Source: Intestinibacillus massiliensis (lineage in GTDB: Bacteria > Bacillota > Clostridia > Oscillospirales > Butyricicoccaceae). From it: 59,835 bases of DNA. The position numbers and the translations under genes are program-made. The notes beneath the pieces were generated by a model that made no database searches, was not told the origin of the DNA, and saw only the letters and a program-made list of their open reading frames with translations. Position 1 is the first letter of the stretch. Each line of letters starts with the position of its first letter. The stretch spans positions 115,307 to 175,141 of the forward strand of contig NZ_LT707049.1 of assembly GCF_900155735.1 (NCBI RefSeq), in the 5' to 3' direction. This document shows, piece after piece, positions 33,400 to 42,607 of the stretch.

Positions 33400-36300
33400 C
33401 TACGCCCTGCGGAATGCAGCACGCCTTTCGTCATCCTTCATGCGCTGGTACCACGTCTTAAACTGCTCAAAAGATTCCGCGTTTGCGCGCGTGACGTCTT
33501 CTTGGTTAACCGTACCGTAAAACTGCTGTACTGGGGCGTAGGTTACGCCCATCTGCCCTCCGGCAGCCGGTGCAGCGGATTGTCTTGCGAGCATAGCATC
33601 CAGTTTAGATAGCGGGAGGACAGCTTCGTGTTCCCTGCCTTCACCTATCAATGCGAGAGTAGGACCCGTCGCAATACCGCCGGATGCCATAGCCGGGACG
33701 GTATTCCCGTTTTCCTTTTTCGCCTGGATAGTAGGGATTTTGCTAGAGACTTTTGGCACCTTCGCCAGCGTGCTGTTTACAATGTCCGCCGCAACACCCG
33801 CAACAGTGCCGAGCGCCTTACGGCGTTCCTCTAATACACCGGAAGTTAACCCCTTGACAAGGGATCCGCCAATGCGGTTCATTTCACTGGACACATCCGC
33901 CGCGGTCAAAACCCCGTCGGCGATCAGCTTCATAGCCGCGGCAACGTCAGGTTGCCCGTCTTTAAGGCTTGTCTCCCAAACATCCAGCAATTCTGCTGCG
34001 CCTGCACCGATCGCGTTCGCGGCAGCATCAATATCGGCCTTAAGGTTAGCCAGTTCGCTCTGCGCACGTTGGCGTTGTGACTCCGACATGCTGGACATGC
34101 TGTTCTCGATCTCTTTCTTACGCCTCGCATAAGTATCCCGGGTTAATCGAAGGGTTTCCTGTAAAGTCCCAGCTTCCTCCTCAGCGTATTTTTTAAGGTG
34201 CGCATAATACTTGCCCGATATTTCATCGATTTCCTCAGGGGTTGTTGCATTGGTCAGCATATCCTGCAACTGGAAGGACTCATTCAGCTCATCGACGCCC
34301 TTTTGCGCCTCTTTTACCTTTTCTTTCGTCGCTTCAAGCTGGATTTCCAGGGTGTTTTTCTCTTGGCTAACCTGTTGTATTGCCTGGGTTAGGCTCTCAC
34401 GGCTATAAACTTGCCCATTAACACGATGCGTTTCACCCGTATATCCAGAACCTGAAACAAACTGATCCAAGCCGGATTTTAACGCGTCGAGTTCCTTGGT
34501 TTTTTCACTTAGCTGTAGCTGCTTATTATCGCGCTCGTTCATCGTATCGGTGAGGGTGTTCTGTGTTTCTACACGTTTCCCAAGATTCTCTTCGATTTCC
34601 GGCTGCATAGCTTCCAGCATAGACGCCTTCCGCTTTGCAACCAATTCCTCATTGATCGAATCCCGGATTTTATAATGTGCGCCAGCCTCATCTTCCAGCT
34701 TTTCCACGGCGCCGGGGATAAGCCGGTTGATTTCATCAGCCAGCCAATCCGCACGCTCCTTATGCTTCTCGTTTACGCGGCCTTGCGCATCCCTATAGCC
34801 GTCAAGTTCTTTGACATAGCCTGATACCGCATCAATTTCGGCATCTGATTGCTTCATGCTCTTGGCTGTGGATTCCCGCAAATTATCGCGCGCCTTTTTC
34901 TGCGTCTCAAGCTCTTTTGTAAGCTCTTCCTGCTTTTCGTTAAACCGTTTTGTTTCACTCGTAGCGTCCCCCGTCACGGCGGCATATATGCCGATGCCCG
35001 CGACCAGGGCGGCGATTGCGGTGCCCACAATTAAAAACGGGTGCGCGGCCGTTACGGCATTCCATAGCGCCTGTTTAGCAATTGCAATATCAATCTTACC
35101 GGTAAGCACGCCCGCTGCCGTCTGGCTGACGGTAAGCGACCCCGTGAATACCTTTTGTGCCGCTGCTGCTGCGGCCTGCTTGGCTTGATATTTTACAACA
35201 GCGTCACTCGCCAGCTTTATGCCCTTGGTCACGGCATCCATTTTGGCCGCAGCCTTGAGCACTACAAAACCGGCGGCACCCGTTTTCAGGATATCACCGA
35301 CCTGCTGGCCGTGGTCTACCACGAACGCCAAGCCGTCGGCAAGCTTAGGCAGCACATCCGCCGCGAGTTCAGCACCCGATGCTATCAGCCCCCCAACGCC
35401 GTTGCTTATGGTGGAAAGGCTGTGCTCCAGCGCGCCGCCGGACAGGCTCGCGCTGATTTCGGAAATACTGTCGTTCGTAACCCTTACCGCGTCTTTCAAC
35501 GGCCCCTGCAGGTTGTCATAGATCTTGATCCCGACGCCCTCAAGGTTAGACTGCATGAGCGTAACCTGACCCTGCAAGTTGTCATTCATGGTGTCAGCCA
35601 TTTCTTTTGCCGCGCCGTTTGCGTTCCCGATCTCCTGCGTGAGCTTGCTAAAGTCGGAAGGAGCGGTATTTATGATTGCAAGCAGCCCGGACATCCCTTC
35701 TTTGCCGGCTATGCCCGCGGCGTATTCTGCTTTTTCCGCGTCTGTTAGCCCAGAAAATTTCTGGCGCATCTCTTCCAGCAGGGTATTCAGCGGCTTTACC
35801 TGCCCATTTGCCGTGGTCATGGATAGCCCTATTGCATCCATATACTGCGCAACCTGGTCAGAAGGCTTTGCAAGGTTGGTCAGCATCGAGCGTAGTGCCG
35901 TGCCTGCCTGCTCACCCTTAATGCCCGCGTTCGCCATCAGCCCGACTGCAACGGCGGTATCTTCTACCGAATATTTTAACGCGCCCGCGACTGGCGCTAC
36001 GTACTTGAACGTAGCGCCCATCAGCCCAACGTTGGTGTTGGATGAAGATGCGGCTTTTGCTAGCACATCCGCGAAATGCGCGCTGTCTGCGGCTTGTAGG
36101 CCGAAAGCGGTAAGCGCGTCAGTCACGATATCAGATACGCTGCCAAGGCTCTCCCCGGACGCGGCGGCGAGGTTCATGATGCCCGGCAGGCCATCCACCA
36201 TCTGCTGTGTTTTCCAGCCCGCCATCGCCATATATTTCAGGGCTTCCGCGCTTTCGCTCGCCGAAAACTTAGTAGTCTCGCCCATTTCCTTTGCTTTTGC

Positions 36301-36585
36301 GGACAATACATCCATATCAGCAGATGTGGCGCCGGAAATCGCGCGCACCTCGCTCATGCCGGCTTCAAAGTCAGAGCCGGCCTTTACAGCATAGCTGCCG
36401 ATGCCGGCCAACGCGGCACCGGCGGCGGCCGCCGTAGCGGTTGCTGCACCCAGCGCGAGCTTTCCCGCGGCCTGCAGCCCCTTTCCCAACGTAGACGACG
36501 CCTTGTTAGCCGCAGCACCCAGCGAGGGGTCGACGGTTCCCGCAAGCCTTATAGTTAGTTTATAGTCAGTCTTGTCGTTCCCCAT
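33400..36585 (-). CDS. Phage tail tape measure protein
   Basis: 1061 aa, sets tail length and may help DNA ejection. The TIGR01760 core lies about residues 70-400 (DFEAGMSEVRAISGATSADM, GETTKFSASESAEALKYMAM, ANAGIKGEQAGTALRSMLTN). A hydrophobic region (~490-570) is followed by long coiled coils (~570-900) and a C-terminal PALIGEGREHEAVLPLSKL-like segment (ALIGEGREHEAVLPLSK). The start overlaps the end of the E' frame (36566) by 20 bp. Confidence 0.95.
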   Translation of the reverse strand: MGNDKTDYKLTIRLAGTVDPSLGAAANKASSTLGKGLQAAGKLALGAATATAAAAGAALAGIGSYAVKAGSDFEAGMSEVRAISGATSADMDVLSAKAKEMGETTKFSASESAEALKYMAMAGWKTQQMVDGLPGIMNLAAASGESLGSVSDIVTDALTAFGLQAADSAHFADVLAKAASSSNTNVGLMGATFKYVAPVAGALKYSVEDTAVAVGLMANAGIKGEQAGTALRSMLTNLAKPSDQVAQYMDAIGLSMTTANGQVKPLNTLLEEMRQKFSGLTDAEKAEYAAGIAGKEGMSGLLAIINTAPSDFSKLTQEIGNANGAAKEMADTMNDNLQGQVTLMQSNLEGVGIKIYDNLQGPLKDAVRVTNDSISEISASLSGGALEHSLSTISNGVGGLIASGAELAADVLPKLADGLAFVVDHGQQVGDILKTGAAGFVVLKAAAKMDAVTKGIKLASDAVVKYQAKQAAAAAAQKVFTGSLTVSQTAAGVLTGKIDIAIAKQALWNAVTAAHPFLIVGTAIAALVAGIGIYAAVTGDATSETKRFNEKQEELTKELETQKKARDNLRESTAKSMKQSDAEIDAVSGYVKELDGYRDAQGRVNEKHKERADWLADEINRLIPGAVEKLEDEAGAHYKIRDSINEELVAKRKASMLEAMQPEIEENLGKRVETQNTLTDTMNERDNKQLQLSEKTKELDALKSGLDQFVSGSGYTGETHRVNGQVYSRESLTQAIQQVSQEKNTLEIQLEATKEKVKEAQKGVDELNESFQLQDMLTNATTPEEIDEISGKYYAHLKKYAEEEAGTLQETLRLTRDTYARRKKEIENSMSSMSESQRQRAQSELANLKADIDAAANAIGAGAAELLDVWETSLKDGQPDVAAAMKLIADGVLTAADVSSEMNRIGGSLVKGLTSGVLEERRKALGTVAGVAADIVNSTLAKVPKVSSKIPTIQAKKENGNTVPAMASGGIATGPTLALIGEGREHEAVLPLSKLDAMLARQSAAPAAGGQMGVTYAPVQQFYGTVNQEDVTRANAESFEQFKTWYQRMKDDERRAAFRRA

Positions 36586-37017
36586 GCCCCTGCGTCACCT
36601 CCTCCGCTATCTCGGCCATTTCCTGTATAGGCAGCCCCATTAGCCAATCAAGCCCGGTACCGGGCAACAACCTGGCTAGCCGGATGCACACCCGCCGTAA
36701 TTCCTTTGGGGCTCCCGCGCTGGTTAGCCCACGTTGAATAAAAAATTGGACACCACGTTCTTAACTGAAGCCCCATCATTTGCAGGAAGCTTCAGGAAGA
36801 ACTCATAGGGCAGCTTTGTTGCACGCGCCGCGAGCATACAGCATTGCGAGTAATCAATCTCCGGTATAATCGGGTGGATATTCTGCGCCTGGAAAACCCT
36901 CTGCACCTCGATTAAGTCCACAGTGCTCAGGTTTTCCAGGCCGCCCAGGTCTACCGTTTTATATTCTTTACCTTCGAATGTAAAGGGCTTTTGTAATACA
37001 ACAACCCGTTTTCCCAT
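36566..37017 (-). CDS. Tail chaperone gpE with -1 frameshift extension (E+E')
   Basis: The 0-frame product (37017-36724, 97 aa: MGKRVVVLQKPFTFEGKEY ... NFLFNVG) is a phage tail assembly chaperone of the gpE/gp41 type. At 36745-36739 the message reads T TTT TTA in frame. A one-base back-slip continues into FIQRGLTSAGAPKELRR ... DWLMGLPIQEMAEIAEEV and stops at 36566. That gives a longer E+E' protein of about 150 aa. P2 makes its E/E' pair in the same way. The frame after the slip has protein-like composition and leads into the tape measure, as expected. Confidence 0.8.
36739..36745 (-). promoter_or_regulatory. Programmed -1 frameshift heptamer T TTT TTA
   Basis: Seven bases in the register X XXY YYZ: third base of AAT, then TTT TTA. 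It is the same heptamer as in the HIV-1 gag-pol site. The frame shift joins gpE to the E' frame. Confidence 0.75.
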
Positions 37018-37041
37018 CGTATTTTCCTCCCGTGCCTCTTA

Positions 37042-37560
37042 TCAGCACATCCGCTTGATTTCTGCGAGCTGATCCACCCCGCCGATCTTGTACACGGCGT
37101 TCAGCTTATCCAGTTCCACTTTAGGCGAGCCGTCCACCTCGATCAGCAGATACACAAGGCTCAATGTTACGGAAGCGTCCATGCTATTGCCCGCCTTCAT
37201 TTTGCCGCCTTCGAGTTTTTTACATCTGCCGCGCATCACGATCCTGATCTGCGTCTGGGAAAGGTTCCCTTGCCCATCCGCGCCCTGCATCGCGCCGCGC
37301 AGCGTCAGGTCGGTCACCTCGCCAACCGTCATCAGGTCAAATGCGTCGCCATACAGCACACGGAACGGGACAACCTGCTCAATCTCCGAAAAGTGCCCGG
37401 GTACCGGGGTATCATACTCGCCAAGTACACCCGGACCGCTGACGGTACTTGTCATCGCGGTCAGCGAGGGCATTGTAAACTCACCGGTTACGCCGATCAG
37501 CACGTTGCCGCCGGTATAAGCGTTGAAGTTAGAGATCATTTCAGGGATTTGTACTCTCAT
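37042..37560 (-). CDS. Major tail tube protein
   Basis: 172 aa, P2 FII-like. Seen: MISNFNAYTGGNVLIGVTGE, MPSLTAMTSTVSGPGVLGEY, FRVLYGDAFDLMTVGEVTDL and NAVYKIGGVDQLAEIKRM. It builds the inner tube through which DNA passes. GGAGG before ATG at 37560. Lies directly after the sheath gene. Confidence 0.95.
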   Translation of the reverse strand: MRVQIPEMISNFNAYTGGNVLIGVTGEFTMPSLTAMTSTVSGPGVLGEYDTPVPGHFSEIEQVVPFRVLYGDAFDLMTVGEVTDLTLRGAMQGADGQGNLSQTQIRIVMRGRCKKLEGGKMKAGNSMDASVTLSLVYLLIEVDGSPKVELDKLNAVYKIGGVDQLAEIKRMC

Positions 37561-37566
37561 TCTGTT

Positions 37567-39015
37567 TTAACCTCCTAATGCCGCCTGGAGCGCCGTAGGG
37601 TCAAACTCCAGCGTGTTCGTGATGCATTCCATCGGGGTGTAGGGCGCGAGGTACTGGTGGAATGCAATCTTCCCGTCCAGCACTTGTGTTACCGGGTTTT
37701 CGTCCTCGCGGTACTCAATGCGCGCCCCTGCGCAGAACCCGCGCGCGACGAAGCTATTGCCCCGGACGTTTTCACTGTCGCAAATGGACTGTATCTGCCG
37801 GAAATTTGCCGGGTCGTCGACCTTCTGAAAATACGTAAGGATAAACGTGTTGCCCCACCAGGAAAAGAACCTGCGGGTGCAGAACCATCGGTCTTTAGGA
37901 TCCGTCGTCCCCGGGTACGCCGCGGTGTTGTTGCCCCAGGTCACAAACCCGTTGGACAGGTTGAGCGCTGTAATTACACCATAGCCGCATACCTGGTTTG
38001 CCTGCGCGAGGTCAAGCACAATCTCCACACCATCCTCGCCAATAAGGGACGACGCCGGGAGCGCCTTGTTAGAGGGGCTGATGGCCGGCACACCGTCGTG
38101 ATCCGCGTCATTTACAGCGGTAACCGCACCGTACAGGGCGGAATAGTAATACGCTTTACCGCCGCTTACGACTTTCGGCCATACCGCGATAGCGTGGGGG
38201 GAATTAACCCCGGAAGCATCCTTTGCCGCTTTCACCTGGTCATAATTCCGGGCAACCGAGGTGTCGATATCGACGATACACTCACACGAAAACAGGCCGT
38301 TCACACCTGTGCACTTTGCTTGTAACGCCGTGGCAACACTGGCCTTATGGCTCCAGCCAGGCGCAAGCAGCAGCCCCGGCGTCAAGCCGAGGCGCGGGAA
38401 TACCTGGCGCAGGACTTCCAGCCCGGTTTCTTTCGCGGTTGAAGCATTATAGCCGCCTACGATATCAGACTCCTTTACGGCAGACGGGTCGATGCAAACG
38501 CCGGATACCTTCAGCTCCGAAGCGCTGGCCGCCGCGCCGCCTGTAAGCACCTTGATTGCCGGGTGTCCTTCCGCATCAAATGCCGCGGTATAATCCGTGC
38601 CGGCAGCCAGGGGCTGCGCATCCGCCTTAACAACCAGCTTGTCAAGCAGTACGCCTTCGGCCTGTACGCTGACGGTGCCATCCTTTACAGGGATTGTTGT
38701 TTCCTCAAGGTCTTTCTTATGGATTTCCGGATCCAGGACATTAACCAGTACTACCGGCGCCACTGCGTATTTGCGGAAGCATGCATCCACCGACTGGCAC
38801 AGCGTATAACTGCCAAAATCATCGCTGTACCCCAGCTTTTCGGCGGCCTCGGAAAAAGAATTTACTAATACTGGTACATTGGTACATGCGTATGGGTTTT
38901 TTGCCAAATGGATGGGCGCGGTGCCGAAAACCACCTGTAGCCCCGCGGTGCTTTGCGTGGGGATGGTCAGGCTTGTCTCCTGTTCACTAACAAACACACC
39001 TCTTTGATATGCCAT
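37567..39015 (-). CDS. Tail sheath protein
   Basis: 482 aa. Contractile sheath of the P2 FI type: YQRGVFVSEQETSLTIPTQS, AAEKLGYSDDFGSYTLCQSV, ALNLSNGFVTWGNNTAAYPG, DRWFCTRRFFSWWGNTFIL. Its presence defines the phage as myo-type (contractile). ATG at 39015 with AAAGGAG. Confidence 0.96.
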   Translation of the reverse strand: MAYQRGVFVSEQETSLTIPTQSTAGLQVVFGTAPIHLAKNPYACTNVPVLVNSFSEAAEKLGYSDDFGSYTLCQSVDACFRKYAVAPVVLVNVLDPEIHKKDLEETTIPVKDGTVSVQAEGVLLDKLVVKADAQPLAAGTDYTAAFDAEGHPAIKVLTGGAAASASELKVSGVCIDPSAVKESDIVGGYNASTAKETGLEVLRQVFPRLGLTPGLLLAPGWSHKASVATALQAKCTGVNGLFSCECIVDIDTSVARNYDQVKAAKDASGVNSPHAIAVWPKVVSGGKAYYYSALYGAVTAVNDADHDGVPAISPSNKALPASSLIGEDGVEIVLDLAQANQVCGYGVITALNLSNGFVTWGNNTAAYPGTTDPKDRWFCTRRFFSWWGNTFILTYFQKVDDPANFRQIQSICDSENVRGNSFVARGFCAGARIEYREDENPVTQVLDGKIAFHQYLAPYTPMECITNTLEFDPTALQAALGG

Positions 39016-39028
39016 GTATTTACTCCTT

Positions 39029-39496
39029 TCATGTCATGGGGTCTTCTATGCGCACTGCCGGTATGTCGAATGTCATAGACATGCCGCCTACATAGTAAGG
39101 ATACGTGTCTTCGTCTTGCAGCTCCCACCGTATCGGGTATCGGCAAATGAAATTCCTCCCCAACTGTGCGCGGCGTGCAAACCGCGCGTATACCGATCCG
39201 ATCATATGAAGCACTGTCCGGTATCCCGCCCTGCCCCGGTCTTGGTCAATGACGCCGAAAATCAAGAGCGCTGTTACAGACTGCGCGGACGTGGCGTCTT
39301 CCGCCACTCCGGATACCAAACGCACAATACAATACGGGTATTGCCCGTCGTCATCTTCGTTTGCCGGAAGTACCGGTAAGCTCTGCGGGTATACCGCAAG
39401 GGGCACGCGCTCCCCGGTTGCGTTTTTGAAGCGTTCCTGCTGGAAGACCGCCCTGACCTCCGTAATAAGGTCGTCCTGTAAAAACTCTGCGGTCAC
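39029..39496 (-). CDS. Tail terminator/completion protein (hypothetical)
   Basis: 155 aa, beginning MTAEFLQDDLITEVRAVFQ and containing DDDGQYPYCIVRLVSGVAED and ALLIFGVIDQDRGRAGYR. The position just before the sheath and the gp37/gpR-like pattern suggest a tail completion role. GTG start overlaps the previous stop (GTGA). No firm family name. Confidence 0.7.
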   Translation of the reverse strand: MTAEFLQDDLITEVRAVFQQERFKNATGERVPLAVYPQSLPVLPANEDDDGQYPYCIVRLVSGVAEDATSAQSVTALLIFGVIDQDRGRAGYRTVLHMIGSVYARFARRAQLGRNFICRYPIRWELQDEDTYPYYVGGMSMTFDIPAVRIEDPMT

Positions 39497-40152
39497 CGTA
39501 GCGCCCCCTTTGCTAATACTTTAGCCACCTGCTTCCGCACGGCGGCCGGAAGCTCCTGTTCTACCATGCTTTGCGCGGCCTCCCTGATATCCGGGTTGTT
39601 CAGCATATGGGGGACGGCGGGGGAAAGCAGCTTTTTAATAAACGTCTTTTTAGGATGCTTTTTCATACGCTTCCCCGGCACACGTACCACAACGGCTGTA
39701 TGATTGTTTTCAGATAAAGGCCCGTTTTTAAATGTTGTTATGAACGGTTTAGGGCTGCCGTCCAGTGCCTTCGCGCCGCCCTTTTTTCTGACCTGCGCGG
39801 TATAGTAAGCCGGGCGGGCGGGGCCGTGCGCCACGGTTTGCGGCGAGACCAGGAACTCCATTAGGTCTTTCATGGGTCCCTCGGATGTCAGTGTTGCGCA
39901 AGGGTCGGACTTGGTAGCGGTTTTGATTTTCATTGCTACGGATGCGTTGAGTTCGGATCTTTTTTGAAGCACGTACCCGCCTTTGGCGTCTTTGGTAATC
40001 TGCTTCCGGACCCGGCGGGCAACATCGTTTACTGCCTTAGCCAAAACCGCCGGCGCATGCCCTTCCAGATCCGCGAGGGCTTCCCGTATATAGCCCAGTT
40101 CCGCGCCCGTATCCGCCATAAGCGTTATAAAGTTGTACTGGCTTTCGCTCAC
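39493..40152 (-). CDS. Minor tail/tail completion protein (GPZ- or gpS-like)
   Basis: 219 aa, rich in Ala, Lys and Arg: ALADLEGHAPAVLAKAVNDV, ARRVRKQITKDAKGGYVLQK, GKRMKKHPKKTFIKKLLSPA and a final VRKQVAKVLAKGALR. It resembles minor tail protein Z-type completion factors that sit between neck and sheath genes. GTG start overlaps the previous stop. Confidence 0.7.
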   Translation of the reverse strand: MSESQYNFITLMADTGAELGYIREALADLEGHAPAVLAKAVNDVARRVRKQITKDAKGGYVLQKRSELNASVAMKIKTATKSDPCATLTSEGPMKDLMEFLVSPQTVAHGPARPAYYTAQVRKKGGAKALDGSPKPFITTFKNGPLSENNHTAVVVRVPGKRMKKHPKKTFIKKLLSPAVPHMLNNPDIREAAQSMVEQELPAAVRKQVAKVLAKGALR

Positions 40153-40484
40153 GCCCGGTTCGCCTCCAAATATATCGAATACACGCCAAATTCGTCCGCT
40201 GCGTCGACCACCAGGAAACCCTTTCCGTCTAGCATCAGCAAGCGGCCGGGCTTTGGCAACGCGCCGAAAATATCAGCGCGGACATAAAGCAGGCGGTCTG
40301 CAAGGAACAATCCGTCCATATGCTGCCCTTCCTTGGCAGCATTTTTGCGTTCTGTTAACTCATTATCATCCAGTACGCAGAGCATCCTGCGCCCGTCGAT
40401 CTCATGCTCCTCCGCAAACTCACCCGCGCAGAAAAACGCCGCTTCTAAGTCAGCGTTTAGCTGTTCCCGGAAGGGCGCGCTCAT
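40149..40484 (-). CDS. Head-tail adaptor-like protein
   Basis: 111 aa with FREQLNADLEAAFFCAGEFA, DGRRMLCVLDDNEL and LYVRADIFGALPKPGRLLML. The pattern (small beta barrel, stop overlapping the next start) fits a head-closure or neck protein. Order between capsid genes and tail completion genes supports it. Confidence 0.72.
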   Translation of the reverse strand: MSAPFREQLNADLEAAFFCAGEFAEEHEIDGRRMLCVLDDNELTERKNAAKEGQHMDGLFLADRLLYVRADIFGALPKPGRLLMLDGKGFLVVDAADEFGVYSIYLEANRA

Positions 40485-40747
40485 TGCTGCGCCCTTTTCT
40501 GACTTGCCCGCCGGCCAGCTGCGGGCTTATCTACGCCCGGTTCCGGATTGGGAACGGGCAGGCCGGACGTTTGCGGTACGGCGGGGGAGCCCGTGGCGTC
40601 AGTCGTATCTACGTGGCCGTCCCAGGTGGCCGAACCGTATTTAAGCCATAATTCAAGGATTTCTGCGTCTGAAGTGGGCAGGGGATCCCCGGGCGCATAC
40701 TGCCGGCCTCCCCACAGGATTGGGGTTTTCGCAATCAGTTTTTTCAT
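40481..40747 (-). CDS. Hypothetical head-region protein (88 aa)
   Basis: Starts MKKLIAKTPILWGGRQYAPG. The first half is a compact beta pattern (DPLPTSDAEILELWLKYGSA); the second half is a Pro-rich, basic tail ending ASQKRAQQ. Common small gene between capsid and neck genes. Its end overlaps the next gene by 4 bp. Confidence 0.7.
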   Translation of the reverse strand: MKKLIAKTPILWGGRQYAPGDPLPTSDAEILELWLKYGSATWDGHVDTTDATGSPAVPQTSGLPVPNPEPGVDKPAAGRRASQKRAQQ

Positions 40748-40761
40748 AGCTTGTACTCCCC

Positions 40762-41091
40762 TTAGCCCAGCAGCTTAACACGCGCTGCTGCATCCGGCGC
40801 CGCCGCGGCCATTGCCGCATATCCCGCGGGGGTGTTGCCGCTTGCTGTCGCGGTAATACCGTCTGTAGTACTGAAGTACACCGCGGCGCCAACTGCCAAG
40901 GCCTCTCCCGCCTTTTTGGGGATTGCGAATACGCCCGTCACATGCACGGTACCCAGGCTGTTGGCAGGGATATCTGTGCCTGCGATACCGATGCGGGTAC
41001 CAAGTACCACCACATCACCCGCGGCAATCGCGGCTTCCCCAGGATTTACATAGTTCAGGCTTTCACCCGTTTGGATATATACTGCTTTCAT
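40762..41091 (-). CDS. Capsid decoration protein (DUF2190)
   Basis: 109 aa. DUF2190 pattern: AIAAGDVVVLGTRIGIAGTD, GTVHVTGVFAIPKKAGEALA, GAAVYFST. These proteins often stabilise the capsid surface. It is 13 bp from the capsid gene on the same strand. Confidence 0.92.
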   Translation of the reverse strand: MKAVYIQTGESLNYVNPGEAAIAAGDVVVLGTRIGIAGTDIPANSLGTVHVTGVFAIPKKAGEALAVGAAVYFSTTDGITATASGNTPAGYAAMAAAAPDAAARVKLLG

Positions 41092-41104
41092 GTATGCCCC
41101 TCCC

Positions 41105-42607
41105 TCAAATACTTAACGGCTTACCGGGGTTCTTCACGATACCCCTGTAATCCAGCGCCGTGATACCCCAGTCCAGGTAAATATCCCACACAAACCCGAG
41201 CGTGCCCGGGCGCTCCGAACGGCGGATCGTCGGGATCTCCTGCCCATCCAGGTAATCCACCTGCAGGCTCTTAGCGTCACTGCGGTTTGCAACAAGGAAC
41301 CACGGCAGCGCGCCCGTGCCACCCATGGCGTTCAGCGTCGGATCCTCGATAATGCGCAGCCCTGGCTGGTACAGCGGGTTGACCGACTGCGTATTGCCTT
41401 CCGTATGGATCGTAGGGCTTTCGAACAGCACCTTGGTCTTAAACCCGTACCCGACCGGGACGACTAATGCTTCGGGGCGGATAATAATTGCATTGCCGAA
41501 ATCGTCCTTCTGCATCTGCATACGGAGCATCATGGACTGCATGCTCTCCGCCGTAATTTCCGTGCCGGTTGCAAGAAGGTTATTGTGCTTTGTCGCGTCA
41601 AACAACGCTACGCCGTCATGGATTACGGGGTTCTTAAACAGGACTTCGTATACCTGCTTGTTGATCGTCGTACGTGCGGAACGCGCATAGCGCGCCGGTA
41701 CCGTAGTCAGGAAGCCAATATCATCGTTGATAAAAGCCTGGCGCGTCATGGTAAACTGGCGGCCAAAGGTCTGCAGCTGCCTGGTCGGCGTACGCCCGTC
41801 TACCGGCAGGTCATGCTCCAATTCGCCGTTTTCCGGCACGAGCTTAAACTCGCCCGCGGGGCCTGCCAGATATCCGGACTGTGTGCGTTTGAAGTCGGTA
41901 AGCGTCCCCCGGCTTGTCCACTGGTCAAAGGTAACCTGTACTTCGTTGTACCCTGTTTCATACGATTTACGGACGGTCTGGTCAAGGATCGACGGGAAAG
42001 CGGCCGTAGGGTTGAAAAATTGCCGCTGCATTTCGGCAAACAGGTCGTCCCTGGACAACCGCACTGCGCCGCCATCACCAGAACGGGACAGGCACTCTAC
42101 CGCAAGGTCGCGCAGGGACATGCCGCGCAGCGCTGCTGCGCCTTCCGCAGGCTTTTCGACGGCCAAACCTGCGCGCATGACCATCGCGTCTGCAGCGGCA
42201 GCACGGTATTTGTCGTCCTCGTCCGCCGTGACCCGCGCGCGGACGGGCGCATGCTCGCGGCGCTGCTTTTCAATAATCGCCGCGCGGACAGTATCTGGGG
42301 TAGCGTCTGCATCCTTTATGTATTCCGCCGGGTCGATATCAAAATCCCGGCAGAGCGAAACGATTTCGGCAGCCCGATGCCTTTCCATTGCGGCTGGATC
42401 TGCACTGCGCCCATCCCCCTGCGGATGGCTGTCAGCCGGTTCCGAGTCGTCTTCTAGCTGGTTCAGCAGGTCGATTGAACGCTGCAAGCCGTCAAACTCC
42501 GCCTGTTCTTCTACGGTCAGGTCGCGTTGTTCCGCCTCTGCCATGCCTGTAATACCCTGCTGCTTTGCAATCAGCTCACGCAGCATCTCTTTCGTCTTTT
42601 TAGCCAT
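41105..42607 (-). CDS. Major capsid protein (HK97-like, with N-terminal scaffold region)
   Basis: 500 aa from the ATG at 42607, six nt after GGAGG. N-terminal ~140 residues are helical and charged, the delta or scaffold region removed by the protease (MAKKTKEMLRELIAKQQG ... AAIIEKQRREHAPV). The HK97-type shell domain follows (NEVQVTFDQWTSRGTLTDF, GRQFTMTRQAFINDDIGFL, PEALVVPVGYGFKTKVLFES, WDIYLDWGITALDYRGIVK). A longer frame to 42691 has no ribosome site. Confidence 0.93.
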   Translation of the reverse strand: MAKKTKEMLRELIAKQQGITGMAEAEQRDLTVEEQAEFDGLQRSIDLLNQLEDDSEPADSHPQGDGRSADPAAMERHRAAEIVSLCRDFDIDPAEYIKDADATPDTVRAAIIEKQRREHAPVRARVTADEDDKYRAAAADAMVMRAGLAVEKPAEGAAALRGMSLRDLAVECLSRSGDGGAVRLSRDDLFAEMQRQFFNPTAAFPSILDQTVRKSYETGYNEVQVTFDQWTSRGTLTDFKRTQSGYLAGPAGEFKLVPENGELEHDLPVDGRTPTRQLQTFGRQFTMTRQAFINDDIGFLTTVPARYARSARTTINKQVYEVLFKNPVIHDGVALFDATKHNNLLATGTEITAESMQSMMLRMQMQKDDFGNAIIIRPEALVVPVGYGFKTKVLFESPTIHTEGNTQSVNPLYQPGLRIIEDPTLNAMGGTGALPWFLVANRSDAKSLQVDYLDGQEIPTIRRSERPGTLGFVWDIYLDWGITALDYRGIVKNPGKPLSI

